From positions 186,001 through 250,000 of the forward strand of contig JADIXX010000001.1 in NCBI GenBank assembly GCA_016705575.1: a stretch of 64,000 nucleotides of DNA, given 5' to 3'. The notes below the pieces were generated by a model. It had not been told where the DNA came from. It was given only the letters and a program-made list of their open reading frames with translations, and ran no database searches. Shown piece by piece: positions 16,715 to 24,421 of the stretch. Source of the stretch: Candidatus Aalborgicola defluviihabitans (GTDB lineage: Bacteria > Pseudomonadota > Gammaproteobacteria > Burkholderiales > Burkholderiaceae_C). The first letter of the stretch is position 1. Each line of letters opens with the position of its first letter. Made by a program: the position numbers and the translations under genes.

Positions 16715-17110
16715 TCAAACCCTGCTGGCTATCCCGGTGGTAGGGCGGGTTGCGCAATGTACCGGTCGGGTCAAGTCGGTGGCGTGGTGCGCGAGCTCTG
16801 CGGCCTTGAGTGACACCTGACCATCCACCACCCGCACGGCAAATTGGGGCGTGCAGCCTTCATCGGGCGCAGCGGCCTGGCCGGTACACAGGCCAATGGT
16901 CCAGTTGTGCAACGGGCACGCCACGCTGGTGCCGAACACAATGCCTTGCGAAAGCGGACCTCCCTTGTGCGGGCAGCGGTCGAGCAGGGCAAAGATTTCG
17001 TCTTTGTCGTTGCGAAACACCGCCACGTCCATGCCCTGCGCGCGGGTGACGCGTCGCGCACCGAGTACGGGGATGTCTTCAACACGGCATACAGGGGTCC
17101 ACTCGCTCAT
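16715..17110 (-). CDS. nirD: Nitrite reductase (NADH) small subunit NirD
   Basis: 131 residues from the ATG at 17110, preceded by AAGGAA at a suitable distance. Rieske-type [2Fe-2S] ligands are seen in CPHKGGPLSQG and CPLHNWTIGL, i.e. C-x-H and C-x2-H as expected for NirD/NasE proteins. It passes or supports electrons for NirB in the cytosolic six-electron reduction of nitrite to ammonium. The ribosome binding site lies inside the left end of a dispersed repeat copy. It is separated from the nirB halves by the PilJ-like gene, which is unusual. Confidence 0.92.
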   Translation of the reverse strand: MSEWTPVCRVEDIPVLGARRVTRAQGMDVAVFRNDKDEIFALLDRCPHKGGPLSQGIVFGTSVACPLHNWTIGLCTGQAAAPDEGCTPQFAVRVVDGQVSLKAAELAHHATDLTRPVHCATRPTTGIASRV

Positions 17111-17113
17111 TTT

Positions 17114-17175
17114 GCTATTCCTTTTGTAGCTGCATGCCAAGTTTTCACGAGGGCTAGCGGCTAATTTTCTATTCA
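17114..17175 (+). repeat. Dispersed palindromic repeat, copy 4 (between the PilJ-like gene and nirD)
   Basis: GCTATTCCTTTTGTAGCTGC, core TTCACGAGGGCTAGCGGCT, then AATTTTCTATTCA. It fills almost the whole gap, ending 2 bases before the PilJ-like stop codon and containing the nirD ribosome binding site. Confidence 0.88.
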
Positions 17176-17176
17176 A

Positions 17177-17977
17177 TCATGTCTTGAGAGACGCATACAG
17201 GCCGGTGACCCGGTCCATCACCGTCAGCAGGTTCTCGCTGGCGACAAATACATCGGTCAGGGGTTTGGCCGCGCCGGCGTCGGCGGTGCCCACGCGTTTG
17301 AGTGCGGTGTCAAAAAACACCCATTGCCCGTCGGCCAGTTGCAGATCTTCCTGGATGCGTGGCGTGGTCTCGGGTGCTTTGTGCAGAATGCCCATGGCAT
17401 TGACAAATTCGCTGCGGGCTTTGTCGATCTCGGTAACCATGGTGGAGGCATCCACCGGCAACCGGGCGGCCAAATAGCACATGGCCATGCGCTGGCTGAG
17501 CATGCGCTGTCGTCCAGCGATGTTGACCAATTTGCCTTGGGGCTTGCCCAACGCAGTCTCGTACTGCACGGTGCCCTGATTTGCCAGTGCCAGCACGCCG
17601 GCATTGAGTTTCAACATGGCGGCGGCATGCTCGCGTGTGGGGGCACTGCCCACCAGTGCCGTCTTGTAGGTCGTCCAGGACGCGTCAAGCTTGGTGTAGG
17701 TGTCCTTGATCTCGGGCAACACGGCATAGGCTTTCAGTTCCACTAGCTGGCGGTCGAACAGGGCCAAGGACTTGTCCAGCACCGTTTGTGCGTTGCTCGT
17801 CTCGATGCCGTGCACCAGGGCCAGCCAAGCCTTGCCCATGCGCTGGCTCAGCATGCGCTGGCGCCCCGCCTTGTTGATCGCATCGCCCAAATCGCTGACT
17901 TGGGCGTGTGCGCCCAGCCAGGGCAGTCCTGCGGCGGCGGCGATGATGGTTCTACGGTTCAGCAAGATCGTGTGCAT
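17177..17977 (-). CDS. Secreted PilJ-type (type IV pili methyl-accepting chemotaxis N-terminal domain) protein
   Basis: 266 residues from the ATG at 17977 (a GTG at 17986 is possible). The N-terminus NRRTIIAAAAGLPWLGAHA is a signal peptide with a twin-arginine look. The body holds two copies of AGRQRMLSQRM, at about residues 37-47 and 153-163, as in PilJ-type and NarX/NarQ-like periplasmic four-helix sensors where this motif binds nitrate or nitrite. There is no transmembrane anchor, HAMP or signalling domain. Lying between nirB and nirD, it may be a periplasmic nitrate/nitrite binding partner; this is inference. Confidence 0.82.
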   Translation of the reverse strand: MHTILLNRRTIIAAAAGLPWLGAHAQVSDLGDAINKAGRQRMLSQRMGKAWLALVHGIETSNAQTVLDKSLALFDRQLVELKAYAVLPEIKDTYTKLDASWTTYKTALVGSAPTREHAAAMLKLNAGVLALANQGTVQYETALGKPQGKLVNIAGRQRMLSQRMAMCYLAARLPVDASTMVTEIDKARSEFVNAMGILHKAPETTPRIQEDLQLADGQWVFFDTALKRVGTADAGAAKPLTDVFVASENLLTVMDRVTGLYASLKT

Positions 17978-17985
17978 GGTGTTCA

Positions 17986-18007
17986 CCCTATTTGGAGATA
18001 AATAGGG
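17986..18007 (-). promoter_or_regulatory. Hairpin over the ribosome binding site of the PilJ-like gene
   Basis: CCCTATTT (17986-17993), a 6-base loop, then AAATAGGG (18000-18007): a perfect 8-base inverted repeat. On the mRNA the 3' arm and following bases (AGGGTG) contain the likely ribosome binding site for the ATG at 17977, so folding could restrict initiation. The hexaloop does not fit the A1-G4 rule for NasR sites. Confidence 0.55.
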
Positions 18008-18054
18008 AGTATCCCTGGGTAGTTTTCGATGAACCTGACCATTCAGTCTGAAAC

Positions 18055-19449
18055 TCAGACCGAAATCGCTTCAAATTGACGCATATCAACTTGGGACTCC
18101 TTCAAATCGAACCAAGGGTCGGGTTCGCCCTCCAGCGCGGCCTGCAACTGGGCCCACAGTGCCTTTCGGCCCGCCTCGTCTTCCAGAATCTTTTTCTTCA
18201 CGTAGTCCATGCCCACGCGGTTCACGTAATGCACGGTGCGCTCCAGGTACCAGCCCTCCAGGCGGTAGAGCTGCATGAAGGCGCCGGTGTACTCCAGCAC
18301 CTCTTCGCTGGTTTTGACCTTGGTAAAGAACTGCGCTACCTCGGTCTTGATGCCGCCGTTGCCGGCAATGTGCAACTCCCAGCCGCTGTCCACACCAATC
18401 ACGCCCACATCCTTGATGCCGGCCTCGGCACAGTTGCGCGGGCAGCCTGACACCGCAAACTTGACCTTGTGCGGCGCGTACATGCGCCACATGGCGCGTT
18501 CCATGTCTTTGCCCATTTGCGTGCTGTCTTGCGTGCCCATGCGGCACCACTCGCTGCCCACACAGGTTTTGACCGTGCGCAGCGCCTTGGCGTAGGCGTG
18601 GCCGCTGGGCATGCCGATGTCTTTCCAGACATTGACCAAGTCTTCTTTTTTGACACCCAGCAAGTCAATGCGTTGGCCGCCGGTGACTTTGACGGTGGGG
18701 ATGTTGTACTTGTCCACTGCGTCGGCAATCTTGCGCAGCTCGTTGGCCGTGGTCTCGCCACCCCACATGCGGGGGATCACGCTGTAGGTGCCGTCTTTTT
18801 GGATATTGGCGTGGCTGCGCTCGTTGATATAGCGGCTTTGCGGATCGTCCTTGGCCTCTTTGGGCCAGCTGGAGATCAGGTAGTAGTTGACCGCCGGGCG
18901 GCAACTGGCGCAGCCGTTGGGTGTTTTCCACTCCATGAAGTTAAAGACGCTGGCAATGGTGAGCAGCTTGTTGGCCACGATCGCGTCGCGCACGGCCTGG
19001 TGGCCGTGGTCGGTGCAGGCGCACATGGCTTTCATTTTGGGCGTGGCCGAGTAGTCGCCGCCAGCGGTAAACATCAGCAACTGCTCCACCAGGCCGGTGC
19101 ATGAGCCGCAGCTGGCGCTGGCCTTGGTGTGCTTGCGCACTTCGTCCAGGGTAAACAGGCCTTTTTCTTTAATCGCCTTGCAGATGGTGCCCTTGGTCAC
19201 GCCGTTGCAGCCGCAGACCTCGTCACTGTCTTTCATGGCGGCGGCCTTGTTGTGGCCTTCGTGGCCACCTTCGCCGATATTGCTCTCGCCAAACATCAGC
19301 TTGTCGCGGATGTCGGCCACGCTGCGGCCCTCGCGCAACAGCTTGAAGTAGTAGCTGCCGTCCACCGTGTCGCCATACAGGCAGGCACCCACCAGTTTGC
19401 CGTCTTTGACCACCAGTTTTTTGTACACGCCGCCAAAGGGGTCGCTCAT
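18055..19449 (-). CDS. nirB: Nitrite reductase (NADH) large subunit, C-terminal piece (NirB, split by frameshift)
   Basis: 464 residues holding the second half of NirB: the BFD-like [2Fe-2S] domain (EVCGCNGVTKGTICKA, CGSCTG), then the siroheme/[4Fe-4S] nitrite reductase domain with ligands in CVGSEWCRMG (about residue 293) and GCPRNCAEAG (about 335). It would reduce nitrite to ammonium once electrons are supplied. The ATG at 19449 overlaps the upstream half by 4 bases, but the residues just before it in this frame (GGDGAEEIV) match the family, so the gene was one frame originally. Whether a functional protein is made is uncertain. Confidence 0.85.
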   Translation of the reverse strand: MSDPFGGVYKKLVVKDGKLVGACLYGDTVDGSYYFKLLREGRSVADIRDKLMFGESNIGEGGHEGHNKAAAMKDSDEVCGCNGVTKGTICKAIKEKGLFTLDEVRKHTKASASCGSCTGLVEQLLMFTAGGDYSATPKMKAMCACTDHGHQAVRDAIVANKLLTIASVFNFMEWKTPNGCASCRPAVNYYLISSWPKEAKDDPQSRYINERSHANIQKDGTYSVIPRMWGGETTANELRKIADAVDKYNIPTVKVTGGQRIDLLGVKKEDLVNVWKDIGMPSGHAYAKALRTVKTCVGSEWCRMGTQDSTQMGKDMERAMWRMYAPHKVKFAVSGCPRNCAEAGIKDVGVIGVDSGWELHIAGNGGIKTEVAQFFTKVKTSEEVLEYTGAFMQLYRLEGWYLERTVHYVNRVGMDYVKKKILEDEAGRKALWAQLQAALEGEPDPWFDLKESQVDMRQFEAISV

Positions 19450-20498
19450 GACGATTTCTTCGGCACCGTCGCCACCCAGAAATCACCGGCGCTGAACAAA
19501 TCAATACCGGTGACTTTGAGTTTGGTTGAGGTCAGCGAGCCGGTGTAGCGGCCAATGCCAAACATCGCCAGATGGTTGGCCAGTACCTTGCCCTGCTCAA
19601 ACAGGGGTGCCACCAGGCCGTAGGCAATGCCCCGGTGCGCAGCGCACTCACCCACGGCGTAGATGCGTGCATCGGTGGTGGTCTGCATGGTGTCGTTGAC
19701 CACAATGCCCTTGTTGCAGTACAGGCGCATGCTCTCGGCCAAGGCCGTGTTGGGGCGAATGCCAACGGCCATGACCACCAGGTCGGCTGGTACTTGGCTG
19801 CCGTCCTTGAACTTGACGGCGGTGACACGCCCGTCGGCGCCACCTACCAGTTCCTGGGTCTGTGCACCAATCAGAAACTGCATGCCGCGCTCTTGCAACG
19901 ATTTTTCCAACATCTTGCCCGCAGTCGCGTCGAGTTGGCGCTCCATCAGCGTGGGCATGACGTGCACCACGCTCACCGTCATGCCACGCTTCATCAGGCC
20001 ATTGGCGGCTTCCAGACCCAACAAGCCGCCGCCGATCACCACCGCGTGCTTGTAGTGTTTGGCGGCCTCGATCATGGCCTCGGTATCGGCAATGTCACGG
20101 TAGGCTAGTACGCCTGGCAGGTCCGTGCCCGCAATGGGCAGGATGAAAGGGTTGGAGCCGGTGGCCAGCACCAGGCGGTCGTATGCGGTGCTGATTTTTT
20201 CGCCCGCTGCGTTCTCGGCGTGCACCACTCGGCGCACCCGGTCCACCTGGGTCACAGTCCAGCCAGCGTGCAGGGTGATGTGGTTATCGGTGTACCACTC
20301 CCAGGGGTTCAGAACGATCTCATCGAGGGTCTGCTCACCGGCCAGCACGGGCGACAACAAAATGCGGTTGTAGTTGGGGTGTGGCTCGGTGCCAAACACG
20401 GTGATGTCGTACATCTCCGGTGCAATCTTCAGCAGCTCTTCCAGCGCGCGCACACCGGCCATGCCGTTGCCAATCATGACCAGTTTCATTTTTTTCAT
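19446..20498 (-). CDS. nirB: Nitrite reductase (NADH) large subunit, N-terminal piece (NirB, split by frameshift)
   Basis: 350 residues containing the FAD fold (VMIGNGMAGVRALEEL), the NAD fold (VVIGGGLLGLEAANGLM) and TTDARIYAVGECAAHRG. It ends in SAGDFWVATVPKKSS, where the family has SAGDF followed by about two residues and GxEEIVMSDPFGG. Adding one base near 19477-19479 restores a continuous 814-residue NirB, the normal family size. It could be a true mutation, a sequencing indel, or a working split with an ATGA overlap. A GGAG ribosome binding site precedes 20498. Confidence 0.88.
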   Translation of the reverse strand: MKKMKLVMIGNGMAGVRALEELLKIAPEMYDITVFGTEPHPNYNRILLSPVLAGEQTLDEIVLNPWEWYTDNHITLHAGWTVTQVDRVRRVVHAENAAGEKISTAYDRLVLATGSNPFILPIAGTDLPGVLAYRDIADTEAMIEAAKHYKHAVVIGGGLLGLEAANGLMKRGMTVSVVHVMPTLMERQLDATAGKMLEKSLQERGMQFLIGAQTQELVGGADGRVTAVKFKDGSQVPADLVVMAVGIRPNTALAESMRLYCNKGIVVNDTMQTTTDARIYAVGECAAHRGIAYGLVAPLFEQGKVLANHLAMFGIGRYTGSLTSTKLKVTGIDLFSAGDFWVATVPKKSS

Positions 20499-20541
20499 AC
20501 GGGCGACTCCAAAAAATTAGCGTTGCGTTGTGCGCGCTTCG

Positions 20542-22221
20542 TTATGACTGCAGGGAATTACGCAAGAGCTGTGCCATGTGGGAGCAGGCTTTGGCGGTTT
20601 GGTTTTCAGAGGGCAATCGGGAATTTGTCCCACGAGCGGGTTGCAATGCACCAATACGGGGATTGGGGTGCACCGCCTTGCGCAGGGCTCCATCGATCCA
20701 GGCGGGGATGTCCCGCTCGTCTTCGAGCACCGAGGCATACTGCAACCGGTTTTGCGCCGCGCGGGTTTGGCACTTGGCCACTTCCGCCCCATAGGGCAGG
20801 CGCCCGGTCAGCATCTGGTAGGCAATCACGCCGAGCGAAAACAGATCGGCGCGGGGCGTTGCCCTTTCATCCAGAAATATTTCGGGCGCCGTGTATTGGG
20901 CGGTGCCCAGGATGGCATCGGCGTGCGTGGCTGTCGTGGTCTCGGCAATGCCCGCTACCCGGGTCGAGCCAAAGTCGATGATCTTCACGGTGCCCGTGGT
21001 GTCGATCATGATGTTGTCGGGCCGTAGGTCCTGGTGCAGCATTTCCAGCCGGTGGAAGGCACGCAAGCCCCGGGCGATTTGTTCGACCATGCTGCGCACC
21101 GTCTCTACGCTGGGTGTGGGGTGGTCGATCATCCATTGTGTGAGGGTCTGGCCGTCGATGAACTCGGTGGCCACGTACAGAAAATTGCGCTTGCGGGTTT
21201 GCTGGCAGGGCTTGAGTACATGCGCGCTGTTGATACGCCTGGCCACCCACTCTTCGGTCAGAAAGCGCTCCAAATACGCGGGGTCGCCGCGCAGGTCAAT
21301 CGACGGTGTTTTCAGGATGACGCGGGTCTGGGTCTCGCTGTCCACGGCCAGGTAGATGTGGCTGCGGCTGCTGCCATGCACCTCCCGCACGATGGTGTAG
21401 CCATCCAACACCATGCGGGGTTCCAGAATGGGCGGGAACGGCAGGCCCAACTGGTGCTGCTGAAATTCATGGGCCTCATGCACGGGCAGTTCGTCAATCC
21501 GCACAATCTGCACGGTAAGGTTGTCGGTACTGCCCTGCGCGTAGGCGGTTTGCACCAACTGCTCTGCGACCGCCTGCAAATCGCACGGTCCTTCCTGACC
21601 AGCATGGAGCATGCCGACTATGGCCTTGGCGTGGAGGTGTTCGTAGACCCCATCGGTGGCCAGGAGAAAGATATCGCCCGGCTCCAGCGGCTGGGTCTGG
21701 TAGTCGATCTCGATTTGCGGATTGACGCCCAGCGCACGGCCCAGGTAGCTCTGACCGTTGCCGACCCACACGCGGTGGTCGGCAGTCAGTTGCTCCAGCG
21801 TGTTGCCGCGCAGCCGGTAAATGCGCGAGTCGCCCACATGGAATATATGGGCAGTGGTCGATTTGAGGACCATGGCGCTGAGCGTGCACACATAGCCACG
21901 GTCCTTGTCGTAGCGGTATTGGCTATGCTGGGATTGCGCGTGCAGCCAGGAGTTGGTTGCATCCAGAATCCGCTTGGCCGAGGTCTTGACCGACCAGGCG
22001 TCCGAGGTGCAGTAGTAGTCCTCCAGAAAACCGGCAACTGCGTACTGGCTGGCCACTTGGCTGACCGCGCTGCTGCTGATGCCGTCGGCCAGCGCCAGCG
22101 CAATGCCCTTTGCGGTGAGTTGTGGCTCGTTCGGAATGTAGGCGCCATGAAAGTCCTGATTGACCTCCTTGCGCCCTTTCTCCGAACACTGCCCTATCGA
22201 AATTTTCAAAGCGCGGGCCAT
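20542..22221 (-). CDS. Bifunctional PP2C phosphatase / Ser-Thr protein kinase, C-terminus altered
   Basis: 559 residues. Residues about 1-245 are a PP2C phosphatase with NQDF, ADGIS, VGDSRIYR, ATDGV and STDNLT metal-site motifs. Residues about 270-510 are a Hanks-type kinase with VILK (ATP lysine), HQDLRPDN in place of HRDLKPxN (about 393) and IDFGS (about 413). This fusion is typical beside nitrate/nitrite genes in betaproteobacteria, where its target is unknown. After LRKAVHPNP the family normally continues with a KRYxxLSEF-type segment and a membrane helix; here an unrelated stretch of about 38 residues ends the protein. No frame of the DNA restores the usual end, suggesting a deletion or rearrangement. 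Confidence 0.88.
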   Translation of the reverse strand: MARALKISIGQCSEKGRKEVNQDFHGAYIPNEPQLTAKGIALALADGISSSAVSQVASQYAVAGFLEDYYCTSDAWSVKTSAKRILDATNSWLHAQSQHSQYRYDKDRGYVCTLSAMVLKSTTAHIFHVGDSRIYRLRGNTLEQLTADHRVWVGNGQSYLGRALGVNPQIEIDYQTQPLEPGDIFLLATDGVYEHLHAKAIVGMLHAGQEGPCDLQAVAEQLVQTAYAQGSTDNLTVQIVRIDELPVHEAHEFQQHQLGLPFPPILEPRMVLDGYTIVREVHGSSRSHIYLAVDSETQTRVILKTPSIDLRGDPAYLERFLTEEWVARRINSAHVLKPCQQTRKRNFLYVATEFIDGQTLTQWMIDHPTPSVETVRSMVEQIARGLRAFHRLEMLHQDLRPDNIMIDTTGTVKIIDFGSTRVAGIAETTTATHADAILGTAQYTAPEIFLDERATPRADLFSLGVIAYQMLTGRLPYGAEVAKCQTRAAQNRLQYASVLEDERDIPAWIDGALRKAVHPNPRIGALQPARGTNSRLPSENQTAKACSHMAQLLRNSLQS

Positions 22222-22232
22222 GGCGCCGCAGA

Positions 22233-23045
22233 CTATGGGAATGCACGCTTGGGTGCCGTCTTCAGGTGCGTGGTGTACAGGGTGAGGCCGGTGAATGACA
22301 GTCCCCCTACCAGATTGCCCAGCACAGTGGGGATTTCATTCCAGATCAGGTAGTCCATCATCGAAAAATGGGCACCCAACAGCAGGCCGGATGGAAACAG
22401 GAACATGTTCACCACCGAGTGCTCAAAGGCCATGTAGAAGAACAGCATGATGGGCATCCACATGGCCACCACTTTGCCGGTGACGGTGGTCGAAATCATG
22501 GCGCCAACCACACCAGTGGACACCATCCAGTTGCACAGCATGCCGCGCACAAACAGGGTCAGCATACCGGCAGCACCGTATTCGGCATAGCCCAGCGTGC
22601 GTTTCTCACCGATTACGCCAATGGCCTTGCCCACGGCATTGGGTTCCACCGAGAAGCCGTAGGTGAAGGTAATGGCCATCAGCACCGCCACCGTGAAGGC
22701 ACCGGCAAAGTTGCCCGCAAACACCAGGCCCCAGTTTTTTATCACCCCGCCCAGAGTCACACCGGGGCGCTTGTCGATCAGCGCCAGCGGTGTCAAGACA
22801 AAGACGCCCGTCAGCAGGTCAAATCCCAGCAGGTACAGCATGCAAAAGCCCACCGGAAACAACACGGCGCCAGCCAGGGGCTGACCGGTCTGCACATTGA
22901 TGGTTATGGAAAACACCGCCGCCAGTGCCAGGATGGCACCTGCCATGTAGGCCCGGATCAAGGTGTCCCGTGTGGACATGAAGATTTTGGACTCGCCTGC
23001 ATCCACCATCTTGGTCACAAACTCTGAAGGTACCAAATACGCCAT
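22233..23045 (-). CDS. Formate/nitrite transporter family protein (NirC/FocA)
   Basis: 270 residues from the ATG at 23045, which has GGAG a few bases upstream. Hydrophobic throughout, with about six membrane helices expected for the pentameric FNT channel. Family landmarks include YLVPSEFVTKMVDAGESK near the start, AGAILALAAVF, LVFAGNFAGAF, LCNWMVSTG and the FEHSVVNMFLFP pore segment. The location at the head of the cluster suggests nitrite uptake for NirBD, so a nitrite role is favoured over formate. Confidence 0.9.
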   Translation of the reverse strand: MAYLVPSEFVTKMVDAGESKIFMSTRDTLIRAYMAGAILALAAVFSITINVQTGQPLAGAVLFPVGFCMLYLLGFDLLTGVFVLTPLALIDKRPGVTLGGVIKNWGLVFAGNFAGAFTVAVLMAITFTYGFSVEPNAVGKAIGVIGEKRTLGYAEYGAAGMLTLFVRGMLCNWMVSTGVVGAMISTTVTGKVVAMWMPIMLFFYMAFEHSVVNMFLFPSGLLLGAHFSMMDYLIWNEIPTVLGNLVGGLSFTGLTLYTTHLKTAPKRAFP

Positions 23046-23060
23046 ATCCACTCCGTTTCG

Positions 23061-23086
23061 TTGGTCGTTAAAAAAGTCTCGACCAA
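23061..23086. promoter_or_regulatory. Inverted repeat upstream of the nirC-like gene
   Basis: TTGGTCG (23061-23067) and CGACCAA (23080-23086), perfect over 7 bases with a 12-base A-rich spacer, 16 bases before the transporter start. Candidate operator or leader hairpin. Confidence 0.45.
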
Positions 23087-23092
23087 CTACTT

Positions 23093-23105
23093 GCACAGAC
23101 TGTGC
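23093..23105. promoter_or_regulatory. GCACAG-A-CTGTGC palindrome upstream of the nirC-like gene
   Basis: A perfect 13-base palindrome next to the preceding inverted repeat, in the 187-base gap between the transporter and the divergent monooxygenase-like gene. Candidate regulator site; no named regulator can be assigned. Confidence 0.4.
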
Positions 23106-23232
23106 CAGCTGTGAATGGGGCCAGCGCGCACCGTATGGTGCATTCAGTGGGTATGGACAAGGTGTTGTGCATCAAGCTGGTGCGTGTGCACCCTTACACT
23201 GCGCGCTCGGCCTGCCAACACCATTTCTACCC

Positions 23233-23550
23233 ATGAACCCCATTGCCCATACACCCGCGCCACCGTATTACGCGGTCATCTTCACCTCACTGCGTACCGA
23301 TGGCGACGCCGGCTACGGGGCCATGGCCGAACGCATGGTTGAACTGGCCGCGCAGCAGCCGGGATATCTGGGTGTGGAGTCAGCGCGGGAAACAGTGGGT
23401 ATCACCGTGTCCTACTGGGCTGATCTGGAATCGATCCGCGCCTGGAAAGCCAACGCCGAGCACCTGGACGCACAGCGGTTGGGGCACCAGAAATGGTATG
23501 CCGCATTCAAGGTCCGCATTGCCAAGGTGGAGCGCGACTACGCGCTGTAA
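23233..23550 (+). CDS. Antibiotic biosynthesis monooxygenase (ABM) domain protein
   Basis: 105 residues, a single ferredoxin-like ABM domain: YYAVIFTSLRTDGDAGYGAMAERMVELA, PGYLGVESARE and ISYWADLESIRAWK-like text (VSYWADLESIRAWK). Such small proteins include quinol monooxygenases and heme-degrading enzymes, as well as many of unknown substrate. I chose the ATG at 23233 because the ORF upstream of it overlaps the divergent transporter gene. Nothing in the context fixes its job. Confidence 0.82.
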   Translation: MNPIAHTPAPPYYAVIFTSLRTDGDAGYGAMAERMVELAAQQPGYLGVESARETVGITVSYWADLESIRAWKANAEHLDAQRLGHQKWYAAFKVRIAKVERDYAL

Positions 23551-23590
23551 TACCGCAGCCACCTGTTCCGTCGTTGACGCTGATGTCGTT

Positions 23591-24379
23591 TCAGCCATCC
23601 TTGCGCCAGTAGTGGTAGTGCCAGGCGGTGGTCAATCCGGCGCGCTGGTACAGTGCCAGTGCCGCAGTATTGCTTTCTTCGACCTGTAGAAACACGCGCT
23701 CCAGGCCGCGCTCCACGGCGGCATCTGCCAAGGTTGCCAGTAGCCGTCCGGCCAAACCCCTACCGCGATGCTGGGGCAGGGTGCGCATACCGTGGATGCT
23801 GGCCCAGCCTTGGCTGAAAGCTGCCGTGCCTGCGGCAACCGATTGACCGCCTTCTTCAATCCAGGCATAGACCACATGCGGGCTGCGGCTGAGCGCTTGC
23901 ACCCGGTGTGCACCATCTATCGGATCAAAGCCTTCTGCAAGATAGACCGCGCTCCATGCGGGTGTCGGCACCAAAGACAAGTTGCCGGGTGTGCCGGGGC
24001 GAAACTGGCGCATAGCCAGTACGCTGCCGATCTGTACCAGAGTGGGCTGCTGGGGCTGGTAGCCCAATCGCACCAACTCGGCCTGCATGCCGGCCAAGCC
24101 CGGCACATCAGCCACGCGGTAGGCTGCTTGTAGGCCGCGTGCAGCATACCGGTCTTCGATAGTCTTGACCAACGCGGTATCGATGTGGTCATGGCGCAGG
24201 GGCACCGCACTTTTGGCGCGACCAATGGTGGAGGTATCAAACGGCAACAGCCAGCCATCGATTTCTTGCAGGGCAGGGGGTGCCACGGCGTCCAGCGTGG
24301 CGCGCTCCAGGCTGGCAATGGCGTCATCGTCGAGCGGATGGAGTGAGAAGGGCGTGGACAAGGGCGTGCCTAAGAGCAT
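23591..24379 (-). CDS. GNAT family N-acetyltransferase
   Basis: 262 residues. The C-terminal half carries the acetyl-CoA fold with QHRGRGLAGRLLATLADAA (pyrophosphate loop RGRGLA) followed by VFLQVEESNTAALALYQRAGL, the usual GNAT motif B. The N-terminal half (LDAVAPPALQEIDGWLLPF and following) resembles the extra domain of larger GNAT proteins. The substrate is unknown. It is divergent from tsaD across 42 bases. Confidence 0.88.
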   Translation of the reverse strand: MLLGTPLSTPFSLHPLDDDAIASLERATLDAVAPPALQEIDGWLLPFDTSTIGRAKSAVPLRHDHIDTALVKTIEDRYAARGLQAAYRVADVPGLAGMQAELVRLGYQPQQPTLVQIGSVLAMRQFRPGTPGNLSLVPTPAWSAVYLAEGFDPIDGAHRVQALSRSPHVVYAWIEEGGQSVAAGTAAFSQGWASIHGMRTLPQHRGRGLAGRLLATLADAAVERGLERVFLQVEESNTAALALYQRAGLTTAWHYHYWRKDG

Positions 24380-24421
24380 AGTGGGCTACTCTACTAAACT
24401 CGTACCCTCACAGGGGAAAAC

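Noticed and set aside
17994..17999. NasR-type antiterminator hairpin before the PilJ-like gene
   Set aside because: The hexaloop does not follow the A1-G4 pattern, and no terminator hairpin follows.
21034..22353. Plus-strand open frame of 439 codons opposite the PP2C-kinase gene
   Set aside because: Antisense shadow of a gene with intact phosphatase and kinase motifs.
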